A DNA stretch of 64,000 bases from Pseudomonas sp. GTDB taxonomy: Bacteria; Pseudomonadota; Gammaproteobacteria; Pseudomonadales; Pseudomonadaceae. The stretch is taken from positions 1 to 64,000 of the forward strand of contig VMRT01000008.1 in the NCBI GenBank assembly GCA_007713455.1, written 5' to 3'. The notes beneath the pieces are model-generated. The model searched no databases and was not told the DNA's origin. It saw only the letters and a list, made by a program, of their open reading frames with translations. Below are positions 28,889-37,431 of this stretch, piece after piece (the first letter of the stretch is position 1; each line of letters starts with the position of its first letter). The position numbers and the translations under genes were made by a program.

Positions 28889-29980
28889 ATGCTTCGTTTG
28901 CTGCTCGTGCTGTCGCTTTTTCTCTCCGCTTCGGCCCAGGCCGCCCAGGCCATCGACCCCGCGGTGTTCATGGCGCTCGAGCGAGCGCAGACCGCGCAGA
29001 GCAAGGGCGACTATGCCACTGCGCGCAAGGCGCTGGAGGGCGTCAGCGCTAAGGCCGGTAGCGGTGAAGAGGCGTTGCTCTGGCGCAGTCGCGGCTATCT
29101 GGCCTGGGCCGAAGGCAATAATCGCCAGGCGCTGGAATGGCTGGACAAGGCAGTGGCCAGCGGCAAGCTGGACGAAGAGCTGCTGGCCGGTGAGCGGATG
29201 AACCTTGCGCGGCTGAACCTAGTCGAGGGTCGCTACGCCAAGGTGGTCAGCCTGCTGGGATCGGCTAATCAGGGCAACGAAGAAGTGCTGCAGATGCTGG
29301 TGCAGGCTTACCAGGGCCTCGGTCAGCATGCCAAGGCGCTGCCGCTGGCCGAGCGTTATGTGCAGGCGAACCCGAAGGCGGGCGATACCTGGCTGCAGTT
29401 CCTGGTTGCCGGCAACGCCGAGCTCAAGCGCTATCAGGCTGCCGAACGCTGGCAACAGAAGCTGCTGCTGCGCCATCCCGATCAGGTCAAGGCCTGGCGG
29501 CAGCTGGCCGGCCTGCAGCAGATGGCTGGCGCTGAAGATCGCGCGCTGGCGACGCTGCGCACTGCGCACGCGAAGGGCTTGCGCTTCAGTGAGGCGGAAC
29601 TGGACAACCTGGTCGCTCTCGCTAGTGCCGCTGGGCAGCCATGGCAAGGCGCCAAACTGCTCGAAGGTATGCTGGCGTCACGCTTGCTGCCGAGCAATGC
29701 CAGTCGCCAGGAGCGCATGGGCATGCTCTGGTGGCAGGCCCGCGAGCGCACCGAGGCCGCGAAGATCTATCGCCAGCTGGCGACTCAGACCGGCAGCGCG
29801 AAGTTCTGGATGAATGTGGCGCAGCTCGAGCTGGAACAGGCTCGCTGGCAGGCCGGGCTTGACGCGCTGAAGCAGGCCGAGCGGGCCGGCGCCGAACGTC
29901 GTCGCGTACGCGAATGGCGCGAGTGGGCGGAAGGCGAGCTCAGTTTCGAGCGTGAGAAGCAGATCGCCAGCGCGCACTGA
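28889..29980 (+). CDS. Exported tetratricopeptide-repeat protein of the TonB cluster
   Basis: 363 residues with a signal peptide (MLRLLLVLSLFLSASAQAA) and helical repeats of TPR type from about 35 to 340 (for example ALLWRSRGYLAWAEGNNRQ and WLQFLVAGNAELKRYQAAE). TPR proteins often end TonB2 clusters and may scaffold the complex in the periplasm. It starts one base after tonB. The gene is last in the six-gene run. Confidence 0.8.
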   Translation: MLRLLLVLSLFLSASAQAAQAIDPAVFMALERAQTAQSKGDYATARKALEGVSAKAGSGEEALLWRSRGYLAWAEGNNRQALEWLDKAVASGKLDEELLAGERMNLARLNLVEGRYAKVVSLLGSANQGNEEVLQMLVQAYQGLGQHAKALPLAERYVQANPKAGDTWLQFLVAGNAELKRYQAAERWQQKLLLRHPDQVKAWRQLAGLQQMAGAEDRALATLRTAHAKGLRFSEAELDNLVALASAAGQPWQGAKLLEGMLASRLLPSNASRQERMGMLWWQARERTEAAKIYRQLATQTGSAKFWMNVAQLELEQARWQAGLDALKQAERAGAERRRVREWREWAEGELSFEREKQIASAH

Positions 29981-29994
29981 CCGCTGGCAGAAGC

Positions 29995-30027
29995 GTAATC
30001 GCCACCGCGTTGCCGGATGGCGATTAC
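29995..30027. terminator. Hairpin between convergent genes
   Basis: GTAATCGCCA (29995-30004) pairs perfectly with TGGCGATTAC (30018-30027). It overlaps the stop codon of the minus-strand DUF3299 gene. No T run, so termination activity is uncertain. Confidence 0.4.
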
Positions 30028-30536
30028 TGCAATTCGTAGGGATAGATCTTCTGTGCCTGCATGCGATAACCCGCGTCCGCCAGCTCGCTGCTGGCGTGTT
30101 CCACCCTCAGCGGGCCCTCGATCCAGAACGGTTCATATAGCGCTTCCACCCGCACGCCCAGCTCGCTGGTGGCATGCACGATCTGGTTGGATGGCGGCGG
30201 GGGCACGTGAATGCAGGCGCCGAAGTAGGGCACCAGCAGGAATTCGATGACGCGCCCTTCCTCGGTCATGTCCAGCGGCACGATATACCCCGGCAACTTC
30301 ACCATCTGCCCATCGAGCGATTCGACCACTGGCGCGGCCGGCGACTGTTGTGCGGCAGCCGGCCCAGCCTCGGCAGCCAGCGCATCGGCCAGCTGCGACA
30401 TGTCATGCATGGCCATTGGCGGCGGTGGCGGCGGCGCGCCCTCGGGAATCAGCTCCGACCACTGTAGATCGCGGACGTCATCGGCATGCGCAGAGACCGC
30501 ACAGGCCAGTAGCAGAGCAAGCAGCAGGCGCGACAT
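30024..30536 (-). CDS. DUF3299 periplasmic protein of the zinc operon
   Basis: 170 residues from ATG 30536 with signal peptide MSRLLLALLLACAVSAHA; the frame runs on upstream into the permease gene without a better start. A proline run (PPPPPP near 35) and the conserved GYIVPLDMTEEG and FGACIHVPPPP segments mark DUF3299. It is the last gene of the run zrgA-ATPase-permease-DUF3299, which I recall as the Zur-regulated PA4063-PA4066 in P. aeruginosa. Its job is unknown. Confidence 0.82.
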   Translation of the reverse strand: MSRLLLALLLACAVSAHADDVRDLQWSELIPEGAPPPPPPMAMHDMSQLADALAAEAGPAAAQQSPAAPVVESLDGQMVKLPGYIVPLDMTEEGRVIEFLLVPYFGACIHVPPPPSNQIVHATSELGVRVEALYEPFWIEGPLRVEHASSELADAGYRMQAQKIYPYELQ

Positions 30537-30544
30537 CGGGTTCC

Positions 30545-31810
30545 TCACAGTCGAATCGACAGGCCATCGGCCAGCGATTGGCGATAGGCCCGCCAGGCCG
30601 GCACGCTGCCCATCAGCAGTGCCGCCAGCAGGATAGCGCCGAGCAGTCCCCACTCATAGGCGCTCGGCCAGGCCAGCGGCAGATAAAGGCCGTAGAGGCT
30701 CTGCAGCGGCGACTGCGCGATCGCGATGCCGATATACAGCAGGGCCAGCCCCAGCAGCGTGCCCGCGAGGGCCAGGCCGAACGCCTCGATGATCAATAGC
30801 GCGGCGATATGCCAGGGGCGAGCACCCACCGAGCGCAGGATCGCCATCTCCCGGCGTCGCTCGTTGAGGCTGGTGAGGATCGCCGTGAGCATGCCGATCA
30901 GGCCGGTCAGCACGACGAACAGCGAGACCACGAACAGCGCCTTCTCGGCCGTGCCCATCAGGCTCCAGAGCTCCTGCAGGGCGACGCCGGGCAGGATCGC
31001 CAGCAGCGGCTCGCCGCGGTACTGGTTGATTTCCCGCTGCAGGGTGAAGGTGGCGATCTTGCTGTTCAGACCGAGCAGGACCGCAGTGATCTGCTGCGGC
31101 TGTAAATCGAGTGCCCGCGCTTGCTCGGCGTCGACACGCCCGGCACCGCGGGCCGGCATGCCGTTCTGCCAGTCGACATGCAGCGCTTCCATGCCGGCCA
31201 GGCTGATGTGCAGGGTACGGTCGACCGGCGTGCCGGTGCGCTGCAGCACGCCGACCACGCGGAACGGTTTGTCATCGTGCTGTACAAGGCTGACACGCGC
31301 TACGCCATGGGCGAGGACGATGCTGTCGTCGAGTTTGTAGCCCAGTGCACTGGCCACTTCCGCGCCAAGCACGACCTCGAACGGGTCGCTTTCGAAGGCG
31401 CGGCCTTCGGCCAGTTGCAGCGGCTGTTTGCGGCCGTAGCGGTAATGCTCAAAATAGGCCGTGTTGGTGCCCATTACGCGATAGCCACGATGGGAGTCGC
31501 CCAGGGAAATCGGAATCGCCCAAGCGACCCGCGGGTGTTCGGCGAAGCGCTGGTAGCTGTCCCAACGGATGTTGTTGGTCGCATTGCCGATGCGGAAGAC
31601 CGAGTACAGCAACAGATTGACCGAGCCGGAGCGCGCACCGACCACCAGATCGGTGCCGCTGATGGTGCTGGCGAAGCTGGCGCGGGTTTCGTTGCGCACC
31701 CGTTCGACGGCGAGCAGCAGGCACACCGAGAGGGCGATGGCGAACACGGTCAGCAGGGCGGTGAAGCGCCGATTGTTCAGGCTCGCCAGGGCCAGGCGCA
31801 GGAGATACAT
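30545..31810 (-). CDS. ABC transporter permease, FtsX/MacB type
   Basis: 421 residues: one N-terminal membrane helix (about 17-37), a large periplasmic domain (about 40-275), and three helices in the C-terminal third (FtsX domain, near GLIGMLTAILTSLNERRREMAI). This MacB-like layout suggests a mechanotransmission or lipoprotein-handling complex rather than a plain importer. It starts three bases after the stop of the ATPase gene. Confidence 0.88.
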   Translation of the reverse strand: MYLLRLALASLNNRRFTALLTVFAIALSVCLLLAVERVRNETRASFASTISGTDLVVGARSGSVNLLLYSVFRIGNATNNIRWDSYQRFAEHPRVAWAIPISLGDSHRGYRVMGTNTAYFEHYRYGRKQPLQLAEGRAFESDPFEVVLGAEVASALGYKLDDSIVLAHGVARVSLVQHDDKPFRVVGVLQRTGTPVDRTLHISLAGMEALHVDWQNGMPARGAGRVDAEQARALDLQPQQITAVLLGLNSKIATFTLQREINQYRGEPLLAILPGVALQELWSLMGTAEKALFVVSLFVVLTGLIGMLTAILTSLNERRREMAILRSVGARPWHIAALLIIEAFGLALAGTLLGLALLYIGIAIAQSPLQSLYGLYLPLAWPSAYEWGLLGAILLAALLMGSVPAWRAYRQSLADGLSIRL

Positions 31811-31813
31811 CGC

Positions 31814-32521
31814 TCAGCACTCCACTGCGCGCGTCGCGCGATTGAGCTCGGCCAGCGACAAGCTGCGGTCGAACAGTGGCGCCAGGCTCTGGTCATGGCT
31901 GACGAACAGCAGGCTCGCGCCGGCTGCGCGGCACTCGGAGAACAGCAGCTGCAGAAAGACTTCGCGGCTATCCGCATCCAGCGCCGAGGTCGGCTCGTCG
32001 GCGATGACCAGCTCCGGCTGGCCGATCAGTGCGCGGGCAGCAGCGACGCGTTGCTGCTGGCCGATGGAGAGCGCATCGGCACGACGCTCGAACAGCTCCG
32101 GGGGCAGTCCCAGATGCTCCAGCAGGCTCGCCGCCGCGGCATCCGTACTGCCGTGGCGCTTGCGCGCACGTTCGGCACGCAGCGGCGAAAAATGGCAGGG
32201 CAGGCCGACGTTCTCGCGTACCGAAAGAAAAGGCAGCAGGTTGAACTGCTGGAAGATGTAGCCGGTGTGATCGACGCGGAAGCGGTCACGGGCACCGGCC
32301 GACAGGCTGCCGAGGTCGCGGTCGAGCAGGCGGATACTGCCGCGGCCGGCCTTCTGCACACCGCCGATCAGGCCGAGCAGGGTGGTCTTGCCGCTGCCCG
32401 ACGGGCCCTTGAGAAACAGGCTTTCGCCGCGTTCGAGGCGAAACGTGGGAATGTCCAGCAGCTCGGCCTGGCGGGGCCAGGCGAAGCCGAGGTTGTCGAT
32501 TGCGAGGATTGGAGCGCTCAT
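31814..32521 (-). CDS. ABC transporter ATP-binding protein
   Basis: 235 residues of the LolD/MacB type. Walker A GPSGSGKTT (about 40-48), signature LSIGQQQRV (one residue off LSGGQ), Walker B VIADEPTSALD. It energises the adjacent permease. It starts 17 bases downstream of zrgA on the same transcript. Confidence 0.92.
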   Translation of the reverse strand: MSAPILAIDNLGFAWPRQAELLDIPTFRLERGESLFLKGPSGSGKTTLLGLIGGVQKAGRGSIRLLDRDLGSLSAGARDRFRVDHTGYIFQQFNLLPFLSVRENVGLPCHFSPLRAERARKRHGSTDAAAASLLEHLGLPPELFERRADALSIGQQQRVAAARALIGQPELVIADEPTSALDADSREVFLQLLFSECRAAGASLLFVSHDQSLAPLFDRSLSLAELNRATRAVEC

Positions 32522-32538
32522 CGGGGTCCAGTGCTGGT

Positions 32539-33156
32539 TCAGAAGGGCAACTGCGCGCGGGTCGGAGTCAGTTCCGTGCCCTGCTGGCCGCTCGGGCCGA
32601 TCAGTTGTACCTGAATCTTTTCGGTGCCGGGAAAGCTTTCGAACAGCCGTGTGAGATCCAGTGCGCGCAGCGCCTCTGGGTTGCTGCAGGCGAGTTGGTA
32701 GTGCGCTTCGATATCGCTGTGGCCACCGGCTTCGTGGTCGTCGTGGTCGTGCTTATCCTCCTGCTTGTGTTCGTGATCATCGCCGCGCTGATAGCCCGCA
32801 TGGGCCGAGCCGAGCAGTTCGCCGGCAAACTGCTGCTCACTGACGCTGCAACCTGCCGCCGCCGGGAGGCCGAACAGGGCCAGAGGTTGTTCCAGTTGCG
32901 AGCGTACGCTGGCGATCTTCGCCTCATCTGCTGCGCTGGCAGCAGCGTGCTCGAAACCGAGCAGGTTCATCGCCGGGCTGATCAGCTCCAGCTCCAGCTG
33001 ATTGCCATCCAGTGCCGCATTCAGGCGCGCCGCGCCATGCTCATGCGCACCCAGGCTGGTGGCGCCTTCGTGTTCATGGTGATGATCGTCTTCATGTGCT
33101 TGGCTGTAGCTCAGGGGCAGCAGAAGCATAGGCACGGCAAAAAGTAGGTGGCGCAT
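32539..33156 (-). CDS. ZrgA-like (DUF2796) histidine-rich zinc-binding periplasmic protein
   Basis: 205 residues from ATG 33156, chosen over ATG 33168 because GGAG lies six bases ahead. Signal peptide ends SYSQA. Two histidine/acid stretches (EDDHHHEHEG after the signal, and HEHKQEDKHDHDDHE near 130-150) fit metal binding. The family is ZrgA of Vibrio cholerae, part of a zinc-uptake system. It is first in the operon behind a Zur-like box. Confidence 0.88.
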   Translation of the reverse strand: MRHLLFAVPMLLLPLSYSQAHEDDHHHEHEGATSLGAHEHGAARLNAALDGNQLELELISPAMNLLGFEHAAASAADEAKIASVRSQLEQPLALFGLPAAAGCSVSEQQFAGELLGSAHAGYQRGDDHEHKQEDKHDHDDHEAGGHSDIEAHYQLACSNPEALRALDLTRLFESFPGTEKIQVQLIGPSGQQGTELTPTRAQLPF

Positions 33157-33179
33157 GGTCGGCTCCATCGAAAGGGGTT

Positions 33180-33215
33180 CGTTACGTTATAACAACTTTG
33201 CCGTGCGGCTGGCCA
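33180..33215 (-). promoter_or_regulatory. Zur-like box and promoter of the zinc operon
   Basis: On the minus strand TGTTATA-A-CGTAACG (33180-33194) matches the Zur consensus TGTTATA-N-TATAACA in 11 of 14 positions. It overlaps the candidate -10 TATAAC (33186-33191), with TGGCCA (33210-33215) as -35 at 18 bases. Confidence 0.65.
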
Positions 33216-33263
33216 GTCCGCTGCCTTCATGTGAGGATGAACGCATAGCTCTGGAGGGACAGC

Positions 33264-33614
33264 ATGATTCGAATCCGTGGACGCATAGGAGATTGGCCGG
33301 TCGATCTGGAAATCGAGCTGGACGCCCAGGACTGGATGAACCTGACCCGTAGCGTCGGCACCGATGAGGCTGCGGCGGGTGGCGTCCCGGCGCCTGCGAC
33401 GCCACCTGGCGACGCCCTGTGGCACAGTGCGCGGGAGCGACTGCGCTGCGCTGGCAAGCTGGACGGCCCGGAATTGCTCGCCGAACTGGAAGCGCTCGCC
33501 GGCAATGCGCAGCTGGCCAAGCGGCTGCTGGTGCGCTTGCGTCACTGTGACGAGGTGAAGGTCGAGCACGGCGCCGACTCGGCTTGCTATCACTGGGTCG
33601 GCGCGCCTTCCTGA
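33264..33614 (+). CDS. Conserved small protein of unknown function
   Basis: 116 residues, MIRIRGRIGDWPVDLEIELD start, acidic/hydrophobic with no signal peptide or membrane segment. GGAGG lies nine bases ahead. It is divergent from the zinc operon, so the Zur-like box might touch both. Codon use is like the neighbours, supporting a real gene, but I do not recognise a family. Confidence 0.7.
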   Translation: MIRIRGRIGDWPVDLEIELDAQDWMNLTRSVGTDEAAAGGVPAPATPPGDALWHSARERLRCAGKLDGPELLAELEALAGNAQLAKRLLVRLRHCDEVKVEHGADSACYHWVGAPS

Positions 33615-33623
33615 TGGCGCGCC
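33600..33623. terminator. Hairpin between convergent genes
   Basis: Two GGCGCGCC octamers (33600-33607, 33616-33623) form an eight-base stem over the stop of the 116-residue protein; cnoX ends 17 bases further on from the other side. No T run. Confidence 0.35.
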
Positions 33624-33639
33624 GGAGGTTTGCCCGCGA

Positions 33640-34509
33640 TCAGTAGATCGCCTGGTAAAGCTTGCGGCGGTACAGCGTCACCAGCGGGTGGTCATTACCC
33701 AGCAGATCGAAAACCTGTAGCAGCGTCTTGTGCGGCTGCCCATCGGCGTACCCGCGGTTGCGCACGAACAGCTTGAGCAGGCCGTCGAGCGCCGCCTCGT
33801 ATTGCTGGCGAGCCAGTTGCTGGATGGCCAGCTGATACGCCGCTTCATCGTCCTCGCCATTCTGCGCCAGGCGACTCTTCAGGGTGGCGACTTCCGGCAG
33901 GTCGTTGGCCTGGCGCAGAAACGTCAGCTGAGCACGGGCGCCGGCCAGAGCCTGCTTGTGCTCATCGCCTTTTACCGCGTTGAGCACCGTTTCCGCTTCG
34001 CCCAGTTCTCCGCGTTCGGCCAGGCAGCGGGCATAAAGAATCAGCCCGGCAGCGTTCTCGTTGTCTTCACTCAGCAGCTGCTGCAGCTGCGCCTCGGCCT
34101 CGGCGAAACGGCCTTCGGCGAAGGCGGCCTGCGCGCTTTCCAGCAGGTTGCCCTGCGGCGTCGCCGGAGCCTGCACGTGGGGCTCGAGCATGGCGCGAAT
34201 CGCCGATTCCGGCTGCGCACCGGCAAAGCCGTCCACTGGTTGACCATCCTTGAACAACACCACGGTTGGCAGGCTGCGGATGCCGAAACGGGCGACGACC
34301 TCCTGTTCGATGTCGCAGTTGACCTTGGCCAGCAGCAGCTCACCCTGATACTCCTCGGCGATCTTCGCCAGCAGCGGCATCAGGGCCTTGCACGGCGCGC
34401 ACCATTCGGCCCAGAAATCCACCAGTACCGGCTTGTGAAACGAGTTCTCGAGCACCAGCTGTTCGAAGCTGGCGGTGGTGACATCGAAGATATAGGGCGT
34501 CTGGCTCAT
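33640..34509 (-). CDS. cnoX: Thioredoxin-fold chaperone CnoX/YbbN with intact CxxC
   Basis: 289 residues: thioredoxin domain (about 1-110) and TPR-like helices (about 115-289). E. coli CnoX protects substrates from oxidation and passes them to GroEL/DnaK and lacks a working CxxC; here Cys37-Ala-Pro-Cys40 in WCAPCK is complete, so a redox role is likely too. ATG 34509 gives MSQTPYIFDV; the frame is open for another 650 bases upstream but without coding character. Confidence 0.9.
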   Translation of the reverse strand: MSQTPYIFDVTTASFEQLVLENSFHKPVLVDFWAEWCAPCKALMPLLAKIAEEYQGELLLAKVNCDIEQEVVARFGIRSLPTVVLFKDGQPVDGFAGAQPESAIRAMLEPHVQAPATPQGNLLESAQAAFAEGRFAEAEAQLQQLLSEDNENAAGLILYARCLAERGELGEAETVLNAVKGDEHKQALAGARAQLTFLRQANDLPEVATLKSRLAQNGEDDEAAYQLAIQQLARQQYEAALDGLLKLFVRNRGYADGQPHKTLLQVFDLLGNDHPLVTLYRRKLYQAIY

Positions 34510-34716
34510 CGGGATTCTCGTGGGCGACGAATGACTGAAAGGCTGTGCATGGTATGTGGGGGCGCTCGCCACGGGAAGCAAAGGCTCGCATGGCGGTTGC
34601 CATTGGTCTATGGTTGCGCCCGCCAGGTGGCGCAGGCCTCTTGCCGGCGCATCGTGGCGCAACCCTTTTCCTAGACCGGTGCGGCGTTTGCAGTCGCGCG
34701 TCATAAGGAGTTTCAC

Positions 34717-35943
34717 ATGTCCGTTCTCTCCGACTTCCGGGAGCGCTACCTCGTGCGCTTCTGGTCGCCGCTGCCCGCGCTTGTCGCGCTGGGCGTCGCT
34801 TCCGCTTACTACTTCGCCATAACCGGCACCTTCTGGGCTGTCACCGGCGAGTTCACTCGCTGGGGTGGACACGTCATTTCCTGGTTCGGCTACGCACCCG
34901 AGGAGTGGAGTTACTTCAAGCTGATCGGCTTGTCCGGCACTCCGCTCGATCGCGTGGATGGCGTGATGATCATCGGCATGTTGCTTGGCGCACTGTGTGC
35001 GGCGTTGTGGGCAAACAACGTCAGCCTGCGCTGGCCGACCAGCAAGCGCCGCTTGGTGCAGGGGCTGATCGGCGGGGTGGTCGCCGGCTTCGGCGCGCGC
35101 CTGGCAATGGGTTGCAACCTGGCGGCTTTCTTCACCGGCATTCCGATGTTTTCGCTGCACGCCTGGGCGTTCATGTTGGCCACCGTGGGTGGCGCCTGGA
35201 TTGGCGTGAAAATCTGCCTGTTGCCCTGGTTGCGCACGCCGCTGAAGGTCGGCAGCCAGGCCAGTTCGCTGTTCGGCGATGCGGAGGGCACGCGGCGGCG
35301 GGCCACGGTGCAGGCCCGGATCGGCACGGCGGTTGCGGTGCTTGCGGTCGCCTTCGCTGCCTGGCGTTTCGATGCCTCGCTGGTGCTGGGCATGGCGGTG
35401 CTGTTCGGACTCCTGTTCGGCGGGCTGATCGAGCGTGCACAGATCTGCTTTACCAGTGCCGCCCGCGATCTCTGGACCACCGGCCGAACCCGCGCTGCCT
35501 ACGGCATCCTGCTGGGCATGGCTGTGGCCTGCGTCGGTACCTTCGGTGCCATCGCGCTAGGGGCAAGCCCGAAGATTTTCTGGATGGGGCCGAACGCAAT
35601 CATCGGTGGCGTGCTGTTCGGCATCGGCATCGTCGTCGCCGGCGGCTGCGAAACTGGCTGGATGTATCGCGCCATGGAAGGGCAGGTGCACTTCTGGGTG
35701 GTCGGCGTCGGCAATGTCATCGGCGGCACGCTGGTGGCGGTCTACTGGGATGAGCTCGGCACGTCGCTGGCGCTGCCCTATCCGAAGATCAATCTGCTGG
35801 AGAGCTTTGGCCCGGCCAGTGGCTTGCTGCTGACCTTCGCCGGCCTGGCCGTCGCCATGTTACTGGTGCACCTCAATGCACGTCGTTTCCAATCGAAAAG
35901 GAGCCCTGCCCGTGAGCCAGGCCAAACCGAATCTCTCGCTTGA
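34717..35943 (+). CDS. yedE: YeeE/YedE-family sulfur-compound transporter
   Basis: 408 residues with about ten membrane segments and the repeated glycine/cysteine motifs of the YeeE/YedE fold (GFGARLAMGCNLAAFF; GIVVAGGCETGWMYR). Members carry thiosulfate or related sulfur (possibly selenium) species, the cysteines passing the anion. AAGGAG site ahead. The C-terminal 32 bases overlap the small TusA-like gene, as in yedE-yedF pairs. Confidence 0.88.
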   Translation: MSVLSDFRERYLVRFWSPLPALVALGVASAYYFAITGTFWAVTGEFTRWGGHVISWFGYAPEEWSYFKLIGLSGTPLDRVDGVMIIGMLLGALCAALWANNVSLRWPTSKRRLVQGLIGGVVAGFGARLAMGCNLAAFFTGIPMFSLHAWAFMLATVGGAWIGVKICLLPWLRTPLKVGSQASSLFGDAEGTRRRATVQARIGTAVAVLAVAFAAWRFDASLVLGMAVLFGLLFGGLIERAQICFTSAARDLWTTGRTRAAYGILLGMAVACVGTFGAIALGASPKIFWMGPNAIIGGVLFGIGIVVAGGCETGWMYRAMEGQVHFWVVGVGNVIGGTLVAVYWDELGTSLALPYPKINLLESFGPASGLLLTFAGLAVAMLLVHLNARRFQSKRSPAREPGQTESLA

Positions 35944-36151
35944 TCTGCGTGGCGAGCATTGCCCGTACAACGCCATCGCTACGCTGGAAACCCTGGAAAC
36001 CATGCAGCCGGGGCAGCTGCTCGAGGTGGTAACCGATTGTTCGCAGTCGGTGCATGGCATCCCCGAGGACGCCAAGGCCAAGGGCTACAACTGCCTGGCA
36101 GTGGAACAGCACGGCCCCCTGTTTCGTTTTCTGATCGAAGTGCCGCGTTGA
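35912..36151 (+). CDS. yedF: TusA-family sulfurtransferase-like protein YedF
   Basis: 79 residues from GTG 35912 (MSQAKPNLSLDLRGEHCPYN), chosen because AAGGAG lies nine bases ahead; an ATG at 35876 would give a 91-residue form. The family cysteine is in GEHCPYN, and the CPxxx motif is typical. It probably accepts persulfide sulfur inside the cell from or for the YedE channel. It overlaps yedE by 32 bases. Confidence 0.88.
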   Translation: MSQAKPNLSLDLRGEHCPYNAIATLETLETMQPGQLLEVVTDCSQSVHGIPEDAKAKGYNCLAVEQHGPLFRFLIEVPR

Positions 36152-36182
36152 GAGACTGCGCCATGGCGGCCTTGAAGGGTTG

Positions 36183-36701
36183 TTATGGCAGAAGCGGCCA
36201 GCTGCCCAGCTCATCGTAGCGCACGCCGTCCGCCGTATTGACTGAACGGTAGAGCACGAAGCGATCGACGTGCCAGGTGAAGTCTGGCGCCGATTGCTGC
36301 GCTCGGCTCCGGGCCTGGCGGCTCAGCGTCAGGTGCGGTAGGAATGGCCGGCAGTCGAGCACGACGCCAAGCGCTGCCAGCCGTTCGCTCAGTGCTTCGA
36401 CCAGCTGCAGCAGCGCGGGCGGTGTACTGGCGGGCTGCAGGCAGATGAAACCTTTGCCGATGGTGGTCAGGCGGTCGAGGGTCAGGCTGAAAGCTTCGGC
36501 GTGCACGGTTGCAGCCATCTGAAGCAGGGCGTCGAGGTGTTCTCTCGGTTGTGCGCCAAGAAAGGCCAGGGTTAGATGCAGGTTGTCCCGCGATACGGCT
36601 CTGCCGTCGAGGGCCTGGTCGTCACGCCAAGCGCAGATGGCTGCCGCCTGCTCGGGCGGGCAGGGCAGGGCGAAGAACAGCCGCAGGGTGTCGTCGATCA
36701 T
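36183..36701 (-). CDS. thpR: RNA 2',3'-cyclic phosphodiesterase (ThpR/LigT)
   Basis: 172 residues with two HxTx motifs, HLTLAFLG (about 41) and HLTLSR (about 123), which form the 2H phosphoesterase site. It hydrolyses 2',3'-cyclic phosphates and reversibly forms 2'-5' RNA links in vitro; its cellular role is open. Convergent with yedF. Confidence 0.9.
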   Translation of the reverse strand: MIDDTLRLFFALPCPPEQAAAICAWRDDQALDGRAVSRDNLHLTLAFLGAQPREHLDALLQMAATVHAEAFSLTLDRLTTIGKGFICLQPASTPPALLQLVEALSERLAALGVVLDCRPFLPHLTLSRQARSRAQQSAPDFTWHVDRFVLYRSVNTADGVRYDELGSWPLLP

Positions 36702-36774
36702 GGCGGGATCCCTAGTCGCAGCGGCGCAGATTGGTGGAAAACGCTTCGCGGTTTTTCGCCCTGGCTCCGGCTCT

Positions 36775-37431
36775 TCAGCTCCTCGCGGCGTGATAGAGAC
36801 TCACATGCCTGAACTCCGCAGGCTCTGCCAGATCCGGCCAGGTGCAGGCATCCAGCACGTCCAGGCGCCGATACAGCGGATGAGCGAAATCGCGCACCCG
36901 TGAGTCAGCCACCAGCGCTTCCCGGCCTCGGCTGAGGAAGTGATCCAGCAGCGGCAGGTTGGCTCGGTCATAGAGCACGTCAGCGACGATGATCAGATCA
37001 AAGCGATCCGCCTCGCCGAAGAAGTCCGGCGAATAGCGTAGCTCGACCTCGTTCAGCGCGGCGTTGGCCTGGCAGGCGGCGAGCGCCAGCGGATCGAGAT
37101 CGCAGGCCACCACTTCGACCGCGCCGGCCTTGGCGGCGGCGATGGCGGCGACGCCCGAGCCCGCGCCGAAATCCAGCACGCGCTTGCCGCGCACCCATTC
37201 CGGCCGTTCGGCCAGCCAGCGCGCCAGCACCAGGCCGCTGGCCCAGCAAAAGCTCCAGTACGGCGGCTCTTCGAGTATCCGCCCGGTTTCCTCGGGGCTG
37301 AAGGCGCGATCCATGTTGGCGGCGTCGATCAGCCAGAGTCGCAGATCGGTGCCCGGCAGCGGCTCGGCGACCAGGCGTGCGTCGCCCAGCAGATCGTTCA
37401 ATGCCGCCTGTAAGGGTGCCGGTGCCGTCAC
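36775..37431 (-). CDS. Class I SAM-dependent protein methyltransferase (ETFB lysine-type)
   Basis: 218 residues. SAM-binding VLDFGAGSGVAAIAAAK (about 85-100) with acidic second strand (ACDLDPLA), and the post-motif IIVADVLYD. The pattern EEPPYWSFCWASGL before motif I is like the bacterial homologues of METTL20, which methylate lysines in electron-transfer flavoprotein beta. The substrate here is inferred from that likeness. Its start overlaps the stop of the lipoprotein gene upstream by four bases. Confidence 0.8.
   Translation of the reverse strand: MTAPAPLQAALNDLLGDARLVAEPLPGTDLRLWLIDAANMDRAFSPEETGRILEEPPYWSFCWASGLVLARWLAERPEWVRGKRVLDFGAGSGVAAIAAAKAGAVEVVACDLDPLALAACQANAALNEVELRYSPDFFGEADRFDLIIVADVLYDRANLPLLDHFLSRGREALVADSRVRDFAHPLYRRLDVLDACTWPDLAEPAEFRHVSLYHAARS

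Noticed and set aside
31121-32614. 497-residue plus frame opposite the ABC transporter genes
   Set aside because: The minus strand has Walker A, signature and Walker B motifs; the plus frame has none and lacks a start site.
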